NCBI RefSeq assembly: GCF_022965805.1
Contig: NC_133114.1
Coordinates: 3,184,761 to 3,248,760, forward strand
Length of the DNA: 64,000 nt
From: Primulina eburnea
Lineage: Eukaryota > Streptophyta > Magnoliopsida > Lamiales > Gesneriaceae
Direction: 5' to 3'
How positions within the stretch are numbered: the stretch's first letter is position 1; each line of letters begins with the position of its first letter. The position numbers were made by a program, and so were the translations under genes. Positions 46,471 to 55,853 of the stretch are shown one piece after another. The notes beneath the pieces were generated by a model. That model did not search any database. It saw only the letters and a list, made by a program, of their open reading frames with translations, and was not told the origin of the DNA.

Positions 46471-46775
46471 CGCGCCCCAGCGCGAGAGTTCGCGCCATCG
46501 CGCGCAATGACATGCAAGTGTGCAAACCCGAAAGCTCCGCGCCCCAGCGCGACTTCACGCGCGACCGCGCGCACTCCCCATAACACCACTTGCAGAACAC
46601 TCCGCGCCCCAGCGCGACATCACGCGCGACCGCGCGCTCGCAGCAGCATTCATTGACAGAGGACCGCGCGCCCTCGCGCCAAACCTCGCGCGACCGCGCG
46701 CCCACTCAACACCATACTCGGCAGCACACAACGCGCCCCAGCGCCAGTTGTCGCGCCATAGCGCGCACCGCGAGT
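46471..46775. repeat. Five ~65-bp CpG-rich repeats upstream of the LTR TATA box
   Basis: Units starting near 46471, 46538, 46603, 46665 and 46732 share CGCGCCCCAGCGCGA and CACGCGCGACCGCGCGC in degraded forms. The array lies directly before the TATA box. The same array is at 52042-52346 in the 3' LTR. Confidence 0.9.
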
Positions 46776-46782
46776 CCAGAAA

Positions 46783-46790
46783 TATATAAA
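46783..46790 (+). promoter_or_regulatory. LTR TATA box
   Basis: TATATAAA lies about 480 bp into the LTR, directly after the CpG array; the R region would begin about 30 bp downstream. An identical box is in the 3' LTR near 52354. Confidence 0.7.
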
Positions 46791-47762
46791 TTGCGCGAGT
46801 TAGGTCATAACGAGGGGAGCAGCCATCACTGGAGAAGCACAGGAGATCATCAGCCGTTTTGGTAGAGAAAACACCTCGGAGGGCTGGAGAAATCAAGAGA
46901 CAAAGATCCGGAACGCGAAGATCGATCGCAGATACGAAGAACGACGGATCTGGACACAGAGACGACACTTCGGATTTGTCTTTTATCTTTCGTTTTTATA
47001 TTTTCGTGTAACTCAATGTCTGAATCAACAAACATGCATTGTGTTTATCTAGATTTCGTGATGAACTAAATTCCCATTCTAGAGAATGACGTAACTCTGT
47101 TGATACGATGACTTGACACCGTTGTTTATGTGATTGAATTCCGCTTTCGTTTAATTGTGTTCTCTGCGTTTACTGCAATGCAATTTACTGGCCATAAATT
47201 GTTTGTTGTTTGATTAATCTTATAACTCGGGAGAGGGACTAGGATTATAGATCATTAGAGACACATCGTTGAATGTTTATAGCGTTCGGAAGGCGTATAA
47301 CTTTAGCGAGGCCTAGTAAGAACATTGTATGCGCTTATCTATGAAACGTAGATTCTAATTAGGAATAATTGAATCGAAGTTGATAGATACACTTTATTCG
47401 TCACTTGGGAAAGGGGGAATAAAACAATCTAAGTGTTCTTGGCCATTAATCGATTGGAATTCAGGAATATAAATTAAACTGTGAATAATTATCGTGGAAA
47501 CTTTGTGAAATCATTTCTCTAGATACTTTCTCTCATTATTATCTCTCAATCCGGTGATTTAATTTATTCATTGCTTTCAATTAATTCGTTTAAACAAACA
47601 AAACTGATTATTGATTTTTCTAGATAAAGTCTAGGCTATTTTAATTACAAGAATTGATATACATTTTTATACACACTCCTCGTGGGATCGATACCTGTAC
47701 TCTAACCAGTACTAAAACTTGACACTGTATACTTGCGGTAGTGAAAACATGCAACAAGTTTT

Positions 47763-47780
47763 TGGCGCCGTTGCCGGGGA
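47763..47780 (+). other. Primer-binding site (tRNA-Asp type)
   Basis: TGGCGCCGTTGCCGGGGA lies six bases after the 5' LTR. It is the tRNA-Asp-complementary site used by Tat/Athila-type plant Gypsy elements. Confidence 0.9.
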
Positions 47781-47890
47781 GTGTCAAATTTGCATTTATA
47801 TCAATATTGTTACCAATTAGTCTAGATTTTAATTTAGAACTTTTATTTTATTTCATTTTTGACTTATTCACTTTCTCTGTTTGACAGTGC

Positions 47891-49963
47891 ATGCTAAGAT
47901 CGCACAGCCCTGATTTGCTTATTTTTGATCCGGAGATCGAACGAACTGCGAGAAGATTGAGAAAAGCGAGAAGGGAAGAAATCAAAGCGATGGCTGATAA
48001 CAGAGAAAACGACCGGCAGATGCCGCCTGAGGCTATACCAATCAGAGATCACTTCCGACCAGTGATCAACACGCATTATTCTGGCATTGCTCGAGGAACC
48101 ATCAACGCCAACAATTTCGAGCTTAAGCCTGCATTGATAAACATGGTTCAACAGAACCAATTTGGGGGAGCCACTACTGCAGATCCTCATCTACATCTCA
48201 GAACATTCTTGGAGATTACGGATACGGTAAAAATAAATGGTGTTTCTGATGATATTATTCGACTGCGCTTGTTTCCTTTTTCTCTTAGGGATCAAGCAAG
48301 AGGATGGCTCCAATCACTGCCGTTAGGGAGCATCACGACATGGCAAGAGCTGGCGACGAAGTTCCTTTCTAAATATTTTCCACCTGCGAAGTCTGCACAA
48401 TTAAAGATTGAGATCAGCACTTTTAGACAGACTGACTTCGAGCAATTGTATGAAGCTTGGGAAAGGTATAAGGAGTTATTGAGGAGGTGCCCAAATCATG
48501 GTTTTGAAGACTGGGTACAAATCGAGCTTTTCTATAATGGATTGAATGGTCAGACGCGTACAACTGTGGATGCAGCAGCAGGTGGCACGATCTTTGCCAA
48601 GTCTCCTGCTCAAGCCTATGACTTACTTGAGCAGATGACTATTAATAGCTACCAATGGCCGTCTGAGAGGTCAGGATTACAGAGGACAGCTGGAGTTTAT
48701 GCTGTGGATCCTATCACATCACTCACTGCGCAAGTCTCAGCGTTGACTACACAGATAGCAACCATGAATAAAGTGAGTACATCAAACACTGAGGGACCAC
48801 CGCTTGTTGTTGAAGAACCACAATTTCTTGAAGAAGTCCAATACATCAACAACAAAAACTTGGGAGGCTATGGAGGATATCGAGGTAACCCTCTCCCTAA
48901 CACTTATCATCCTGATTTGAGGAACCATGAGAATTTTTCATATGCAAACAATAAGAATGTGTTGAATCCTCCACCGGGGTTCAATACATCAAATAGGGAA
49001 GGGAAGCCGTCATTTGAGGATTTAGTTGGGACATTCGTTTCTGAATCTGGCAAGAGGATGGCTAGGACTGAGTCTAGACTTGACAACCTCGAGACACACA
49101 TGACAAATATTGGAGCTTCGTTGAAAATCCTAGAGTCGCAAGTTGGGCAGATAACGAAGCAACTCACGTCTCAACCGTCAGGCGCAGTACAAAAGACTGC
49201 AAATCCAAATCTGAGAGAGGTGAATGCCATTTTTATGCAGCATGAGGAGATTGGTGTGGTAGGCAGCGAAGAGAAAGAGGTTGAACTCACACATGTTCAG
49301 AATGAAAAGCCAACTCCAAGCAAAAGAACCCGAGGTAAGAAATCTGAGAGGTATGATTTAAATCAATGCATTGATATTTCCTTACTTCCCTACCCTCAGA
49401 GATTTTTACAATTACAAGCTGAATTTAAAAAGAAAAAAAGTCTTGAAGATCTCAAGACCCTACATTCTAATATTCAGTTTGCAGAGCAGGAAGATGTGGA
49501 ATTTAATGGAGGAGATTATAAGGAGAAGCAAGGAAATCTCCCTCAGAAGCTACAAGACCCCGGAGAATTTGTAGTACCATGTGAAATAGGGGGTAAATTG
49601 GTGGAAAATGCTATCTGTGATTCAGGAGCGAGCGTGAATATAATGCCAAGTTCTCTTTACGAGAAACTTGGATTGAGCAGGATAAAGCCCACAGGACTAA
49701 GCTTGCAAATGGCAGATAAATCGGTCAGGACACCGCTGGGTGTTGTGGAAGATGTTGAACTTAAGATTGATAAAATAAGGCTTCTAGCAGATTTTGTGGT
49801 ACTTGATATTGAGAACAGTCAGAACGTTCATGTCATTCTAGGACGACCATTATTGGCTGCTGTTGGAGCTATTATTGACGTGAAACGAGGAAAGATGACC
49901 ATGGAAGTTGAAGGTCAGCTGGTGGAAATAAAGGCATCCAAGATATCATATGATCCACCATGA
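47891..49963 (+). CDS. Gag-protease polyprotein of the Gypsy element
   Basis: The frame is intact and encodes 690 residues. The capsid-type retrotransposon gag domain spans about 100-260 (FLEITDTVKINGVSDD, ARGWLQSLP, FLSKYFPPAKSA, WERYKELLRRCPNHG). A Gln/Asn-rich middle contains a coiled-coil-like stretch. A retropepsin domain near 560-680 has the active-site triplet in CDSGASVNIMP and the later VILGRPLL. No zinc knuckle is evident. The frame ends shortly after the protease with a normal stop, so absence of polymerase reflects loss of DNA rather than a frameshift. It packages element RNA. Confidence 0.93.
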   Translation: MLRSHSPDLLIFDPEIERTARRLRKARREEIKAMADNRENDRQMPPEAIPIRDHFRPVINTHYSGIARGTINANNFELKPALINMVQQNQFGGATTADPHLHLRTFLEITDTVKINGVSDDIIRLRLFPFSLRDQARGWLQSLPLGSITTWQELATKFLSKYFPPAKSAQLKIEISTFRQTDFEQLYEAWERYKELLRRCPNHGFEDWVQIELFYNGLNGQTRTTVDAAAGGTIFAKSPAQAYDLLEQMTINSYQWPSERSGLQRTAGVYAVDPITSLTAQVSALTTQIATMNKVSTSNTEGPPLVVEEPQFLEEVQYINNKNLGGYGGYRGNPLPNTYHPDLRNHENFSYANNKNVLNPPPGFNTSNREGKPSFEDLVGTFVSESGKRMARTESRLDNLETHMTNIGASLKILESQVGQITKQLTSQPSGAVQKTANPNLREVNAIFMQHEEIGVVGSEEKEVELTHVQNEKPTPSKRTRGKKSERYDLNQCIDISLLPYPQRFLQLQAEFKKKKSLEDLKTLHSNIQFAEQEDVEFNGGDYKEKQGNLPQKLQDPGEFVVPCEIGGKLVENAICDSGASVNIMPSSLYEKLGLSRIKPTGLSLQMADKSVRTPLGVVEDVELKIDKIRLLADFVVLDIENSQNVHVILGRPLLAAVGAIIDVKRGKMTMEVEGQLVEIKASKISYDPP

Positions 49964-51873
49964 ACAGGATTGGTATAGTCGGGCTGATGACGTTAAACCA
50001 AGCGCTGTGTGGGAGGCAACCCACAATTTATTTTCTTTAGCATTCATTTATTTTATTTTATTTTACGTCCTTAGTTGTTAATTTTACCCACCACCAGATC
50101 TATCACCGCCGCAGCCCGTGGAAATGGATGACTCAGATGCTGCGGACAACAACTCGAGCGCCCGAGTTTTGACACTCGTGCGCGAGGTATGTGTTGTCGT
50201 GTTCTTTATTTCTATACATCGAGGACAATGCATACTTTAAGTTTGGGGGAGGGTAAAATTGTTGGTCATTGCTTGTTAGAATTTTTCTGCAAATTTTTTA
50301 TTTATTTATTTTTTTTGTTTTATCGATCAGTAGTTAGTTTGATTTATTGCATTCTATATTTGTTAGGTAGAGTCATGGATAAGTAAAATGTGTGACCGAT
50401 GATGAAAACTGAATTGCGATCCTGAAATTTATATGTGTTCATGATAACTTAGGAGTCACAATTAGTCTGCACTATCGTGTTTGTTGATACTATCATTGCT
50501 CAGAGACAAGTTGCATGCCTATGATGCTAAATAGATGAGGGAGATCCGACTCTTGGTAAATCTTGCATGACATTGATTGACACTTTTGCAGACTTAGAAA
50601 TGATCTAGGCAGTCTTTCACAACATCCTTGGGCCTGGATTCTTTGTTTACTGTCAATTGGAACCCTTTGAGCTTAAAAGTTAACTGAGATACTTACTTTT
50701 TCTTCGTACACCTATTTCATATATCATTTTGATTAAAAATTGCATGTGACTTGTTTGTATGAGTTGACTAATGGATTGACGGAAGTCTAGAACTTGTTCG
50801 AACACTTTTCGAGGCGAAATACGGATAATATGTGACATAGGAATGATTTAGGCGATCTTTGAAACCGTTGAGCCTTCGAGCCTACCAAATGAACATGAAA
50901 TGTCCCTAGTGTCCCGTTTTGAGCTTACTAAAAAACAAGTGGTGTGTGTCAATGACATACAATTAGCCCCCACTTGTATCTATTCTACATCCCACAACAA
51001 CTACCTAATGAAGCTTATACACTTATTTTCCTACCTGATTTTGAGAGAAATAAATTCATTGGTGTTGTAATGATTCAAAAGCTCGTTTAAAAAAAAAAAA
51101 ATTATTGAAGTGTGCAAAGAGGGAGTTGAAAATAGACAAAAAGAAGGAGAAAAAGTTCAATCAAAGAAAAGGATGAATCAAAAGTGGTGAAAAAGAAAAT
51201 ATATGGGAAATGAAGGATATGAATGAAAAGAAAACAGTAATTGAGTGGTGAATGGAAAGAGAATGAAAATGAGTGAAATTGATGAAGTTCAAATATTTCT
51301 CTCAAATTTTGAATCCCATACCTTTTATTGTAGCCATGAGCCGTGGCCTAACATTACAAGCCTACAAGACCTATTAACCTTGTCACATTTATCCAATATA
51401 CTAGTGGAGAAAAGTTGTTCAACTCAAGCCTATGGATACCTGAAATTCATTGTCAACGAGTATAGACTTTAATCACTTGCGTGCAATCATCTCATTTTGT
51501 GATTTCATCTTTGGTATAAATTCGTTGAATAGTCATTGAGCCAATTAATCGCCAATAAAGTCCTATGTGATCTATGAATGTGAATTTGAATTTTAATGAA
51601 GTGTGAGCTGCACTGAGATGATGATTTCTTGAGTTTGTAAGGCGAATGGGTATGACAACTCGATTTGAGCATTTGATTGGGTAAATAAACATTGACATAT
51701 CATACACGCACGTGACTCTTGGGAAATCATGAATTACATGAAATAAGATAAGTCGGAGGCCAATATCATGTTTCGCATATCCATGACTTTAGTAGTGGCG
51801 TTAATCTTTTCCTTAGTTATTAGCTTTTATTCTATTTTGCTCGGGACTAGCAAAAGTTCAAGTTTGGGGGGTT
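49964..51873 (+). other. Non-coding 3' internal region of the Gypsy element
   Basis: About 1.9 kb without a credible gene stands where pol would be. It contains a hairpin TGTGGG-AGGCAA-CCCACA (50008-50025) and an internal polypurine-like tract AAGTTTGGGGGAGGG (50239-50253). The terminal tract AAGTTTGGGGGG lies just before the 3' LTR (51860-51871). Short frames at 50189 and 51245 show no domain. Confidence 0.75.
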
Positions 51874-53327
51874 TGATAAGTGCAAGATTTGCACTTAATT
51901 TATATTAGAATCCATTTTGAATTATGCTTGTTTCGAACAGAATTATGCGTTTTTGGTTGTTTTTGTTGTCATTTCAGGAATGGTGGAAATAGCGGACACG
52001 AAGCCAAGAAAACCGAGAAAACGCCCAAGGACAGAACGATGCGCGCCCCAGCGCGAGAGTTCACGCCATCGCGCGCAATGACATGCAAGTGTGCAAACCC
52101 GAAAGCTCCGCGCCCCAGCGCGACTTCACGCGCGACCGCGCGCACTCCCCATAACACCACTTGCAGAACACTCCGCGCCCCAGCGCGACATCACGCGCAA
52201 CCGCGCGCTCGCAGCAGCATTCATTGACAGAGGACCGCGCGCCCTCGCGCCAAACCTCGCGCGACCGCGCGCCCACTCAACACCATACTCGGCAGCACAC
52301 AACGCGCCCCAGCGCCAGTTGTCGCGCCATAGCGTGCACCGCGAGTCCAGAAATATATAAATTGCGCGAGTTAGGTCATAACGAGGGGAGCAGCCATCAC
52401 TGGAGAAGCACAGGAGATCATCAGCCGTTTTGGTAGAGAAAACACCTCGGAGGGCTGGAGAAATCAAGAGACGAAGATCCGGAACGCGAAGATCGATCGC
52501 AGATACGAAGAACGACGGATCTGGACACAGAGACGACACTTCGGATTTGTATTTTATCTTTCGTTTTTATATTTTCGTGTAACTCAATGTCTGAATCAAC
52601 AAACATGCATTGTGTTTATCTAGATTTCGTGATGAACTAAATTCCCATTCTAGAGAATGACGTAACTCTGTTGATACGATGACTTGACACCGTTGTTTAT
52701 GTGATTGAATTCCGCTTTCGTTTAATTGTGTTCTCTGCGTTTACTGCACTGCAATTTACTGGCCATAAATTGTTTGTTGTTTGATTAATCTTATAACTCG
52801 GGAGAGGGACTAGGATTATAGATCATTAGAGACACATCGTTGAATGTTTATAGCGTTCGGAAGGCGTATAACTTTAGCGAGACCTAGTAAGAACATTGTA
52901 TGCGCTTATCTATGAAACGTAGATTCTAATTAGGAATAATTGAATCGAAGTTGATAGATACACTTTATTCGTCACTTGGGAAAGGGGGAATAAAACAATC
53001 TAAGTGTTCTTGGCCATTAATCGATTGGAATTCAGGAATATAAATTAAACTGTGAATAATTATCGTGGAAACTTTGTGAAATCATTTCTCTAGGTACTTT
53101 CTCTCATTATTATCTCTCAATCCGGTGATTTAATTTATTCATTGCTTTCAATTAATTCGTTTAAACAAACAAAACTGATTATTGATTTTTCTAGATAAAG
53201 TCTAGGCTATTTTAATTACAAGAATTGATATACATTTTTATACACACTCCTCGTGGGATCGATACCTGTACTCTAACCAGTACTAAAACTTGACACCGTA
53301 TACTTGCGGTAGTGAAAACACGCAACA
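51874..53327 (+). repeat. 3' LTR of the Gypsy element
   Basis: It is the same length as the 5' LTR (1454 bp) with about ten mismatches, so divergence is near 0.7 percent. It is followed by the CATGG target duplication. Confidence 0.96.
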
Positions 53328-53332
53328 CATGG

Positions 53333-54241
53333 ATTTCTCTGTAAGTTTCCGCATCTGTTGCCAGGCATTATACTTGGTTTTTCTTTGTTATTAGTCTTCT
53401 GGTTGTGCTCTAGGTCTTGATTTGTACTTCTCTCATATGGTTTCAGTCTTCTGGTTGTGCGCTAATTCTTGATTTGTTTTGTTTATTATGCCTATCTTAT
53501 ATCATGTAGAGGTAGATAAACCCGAAGACCAAAAAGCTGATGATAAAGTTGTGGGAGAGGGAGAAACTACGGAGTGTAAAGTTGAATCGTTGCAGAGTTC
53601 CTAATTATCTAAATATTTAGTTTGGAGGACCCCTTCTTTGTGGTGTTGACCTTTAGAGTCTTGTGTTGCAAAACATGCTTTTGTTGACTAAAACTATCCA
53701 TCTTTTTGCTTAAATATGTACCGATGAAACACCTTTTTTGAACCATCTGGGTGTAAAGAATTTTCCTTACATGTGGCGAAGCTTGTATCTTGAGTTCATG
53801 AATTGATAAACTTTCCCTTTCTGAGCTTAATGCTCCAAGATGATCATGTATCACGTGGGATTTTAAATTGCGTACAACTCGTTTGTGAAATAGATGATAA
53901 TCCAAAACTGTAATTACTAAATTACTAATTAACCTAATTTTATTTCTAGTTAATTGAGAGCTGATTGAATTGTAATAATACAAATAATGTACTCATTAAC
54001 AAAATTTTAGTTCTCGATTTTTATCTTACATGACAAAACAAAAGTCATTAATCCACTTATCTTACATGACAAAACAAAATAATTAAAAAAAATTCATTGT
54101 AATAATACAAATACTACTTTTAATCTTCTTTAACACGAAGAGATTTCAATTGTCGTTCTATCTCTTCAAAAATTTGTGCAGCCTTTAAGCATTGCTCCCG
54201 TTGATCACGTGCTAAATCTACCTAGACATCTATTAGTTTAG
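53333..54241 (+). other. Resumed MULE interior
   Basis: The MULE continues after the CATGG duplication. It holds an intronic direct repeat (GTCTTCTGGTTGTGC, twice near 53395 and 53447) and a splice-acceptor TAG near 53508. A short open segment follows (VDKPEDQKADD... ending TAA at 53603), probably the last transposase exon. The remainder is AT-rich. Confidence 0.55.
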
Positions 54242-54526
54242 CTAGTTTCTCATATTGGTCGGCAGATGTGGTGCAACTTGAAGCTGTAGTAGAACTTGAA
54301 GCGGAAGCTGAAGCGGCGCTGAAGCGGACCTTGAACTCGAACAAGATTGTTTTTCCTTGTACGCCGTAAATGCTGCTACTGCTTCTTCATTAGTTTTATA
54401 AGACTTGTGTACAGCTCCACTAAATTTGTTAACTTGCATATGCGTTTCTTCCCAAGACGTATACGCCGGGATTGCGTCCAACAAACACAACATATGTTTT
54501 GCCCTATAGTTACACAAAATTTCCAA
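54242..54526 (-). pseudogene. Fragment with RNase H1 N-terminal (viroplasmin-like) domain
   Basis: The minus strand encodes AYTSWEETHMQVNKFSGAV and HKSYKTNEEA. This pattern (Y-x-S-W-x-E, QV-x-x-FSGA, KS-[FY]-KT) is that of the small nucleic-acid-binding domain at the N-terminus of eukaryotic RNase H1 and in some plant transposon proteins. Related minus-strand frames at 54609-54994 may be upstream parts, but frames shift. It lies inside the MULE on the strand opposite the transposase. No catalytic RNase H domain is seen. The origin (captured host gene or element gene) is unresolved. Confidence 0.5.
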
Positions 54527-55853
54527 AAAAATTAACTAGTTTACTAAATGCAATAAATAATACAAAAAATAGCAACTTCAAATTAAACGGCTCACCATTT
54601 TAGCACTATCAAGTCAGCAGATGCTGCGAAGGTCCAATAGTCCAAGTCTTTACTGAATTAAAACAGCCAATGGAAGCCAAACCTATCTCAGCAGTACCAC
54701 ACAAATAAAACTCTTGTTCAATTCCTATTATTGCTCCACAACCCAACCTATTAGTGTTGATCCCTCTGTCACACACAATGCCTCTGTATTGCACAAATTG
54801 TTGCCTATCTAACACAAATTTTCAAAACTCCATTCCAACGCAAGAGTGAAAATGTAGTTTCTTGTACCTGGAAGGTTTACCAGGAGATGCAGATGGTGAT
54901 CTTGAAGCAGATTTCTCCACTGATATGCATACAAAAAAATATCAGTGTCTAGTTCAGTTAAAATGCACATAAAGTTCAAAATAAGAGAATACATGACACA
55001 AGGATTACCTTACTTCCTCTTAGGGCCTCTGCTTCTAATGAGACTCCTACCTCAGCTTCTTGCTGGACTACTGTATTCCTTAACCTAAAGTCGATGGTAA
55101 ATCCAAGCACACGCCCAAATAAAAAATTAGAGCTCATGGTCATTTTTTTTCATCAAACCTCCAAATCATAAATTGGAGGATGAAAAATATTTGTATAATA
55201 TGAATCTATGCTTACCCAATCTGCCCAATCAAATAAAGAACTGATTCCATCAATAAAGACTTTGGAATCAATAAAGACTTGGAAATAAAATGATTCAAAA
55301 TTACGCACAAACCAACCAATGAACGCAGACAGTTTTTCGGAGGTGGCGGAGTGGTGACAACGGCGATCGTCGTGGTGGCTCGTGATGGTGACGGTGATCG
55401 TGTACCTCTCCACCCTGACGTTTAATTGGAATATCAAACCACAGTAGAAGTAGAAAAAGGTGGAAAGATTAACCATGGTCATAGTCTCTTCTATTTTTCA
55501 AAGCAGATTTTCAATTTTTTTTTAAATAAAAGTGCCACATGTCAGCGTCCGACTGAGTTAGGGCACAGCCCTAACGCCAGCATCGAATTAACCGTTAACT
55601 TGAGTAAAAATGAGAAAATACAACACTGAAATATAGTGAGTTTTAAGCAATTTGTCCTTGAGTAAAATCATTATAAATTACTAAAAAAATTGTTATTTTG
55701 CCTCCCGACCCCACCAAGGCAAATCCAATCTCGTACACCCCCAGTTTCCAGCTATAAAATCGCACCTTTTCCACTCCTTTTATCCTGCACTCCGCACCTC
55801 CAGGTGCAAGTTAGCACATACCACCGTAAGACCGGTATTGTTGTTATTTTAAA

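Larger units (their letters stand above)
46303..47756 (+). repeat. 5' LTR of the Gypsy element
   Basis: It starts TGATAAGTGCAAGATTTGCA and ends GCAACA. It holds a CpG-rich repeat array (46471-46775), a TATA box (46783-46790) and a long downstream R/U5 part. By eye it differs from the 3' LTR at ten positions, eight of them transitions, with no length change. Confidence 0.96.
46303..53327 (+). mobile_element. Non-autonomous Ty3/Gypsy element, complete (7025 bp)
   Basis: Two 1454-bp LTRs (46303-47756, 51874-53327) are flanked by the perfect 5-bp duplication CATGG (46298-46302, 53328-53332). The internal part has a tRNA-Asp-type primer site, one long ORF (Gag plus aspartic protease) and 1.9 kb of non-coding DNA ending in a polypurine tract. 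There is no reverse transcriptase, RNase H or integrase. Primer site and layout match the Tat/Athila branch. It must rely on a related element for reverse transcription and integration. It disrupts the 3' part of the MULE transposase gene. Confidence 0.95.
42871..55657 (+). mobile_element. Mutator-like element (MULE) with FAR1-type transposase
   Basis: The left end 42871-42961 is an inverted copy of 55470-55552. Both contain TCGGACGCTGACAYGTGGCA, an A-rich run, TTGAAAATCTGCTTTGAAAA and CCATGG. Between them lies a FAR1/MULE transposase relic, into which a Gypsy element inserted. On the right, terminal sequence continues outward to about 55657 (GGACAAATTGCTTAAAAC on the minus strand), a MULE-like end. 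The matching outer part is missing on the left, where Copia sequence abuts directly. So the left terminus is truncated or rearranged. Confidence 0.75.

Noticed and set aside
46309..46865. Arg/Ala/Pro-rich open frames on both strands in the LTRs
   Set aside because: They arise from the CpG-rich repeat array and occur identically in both LTRs in several frames; no domain or start context supports them.
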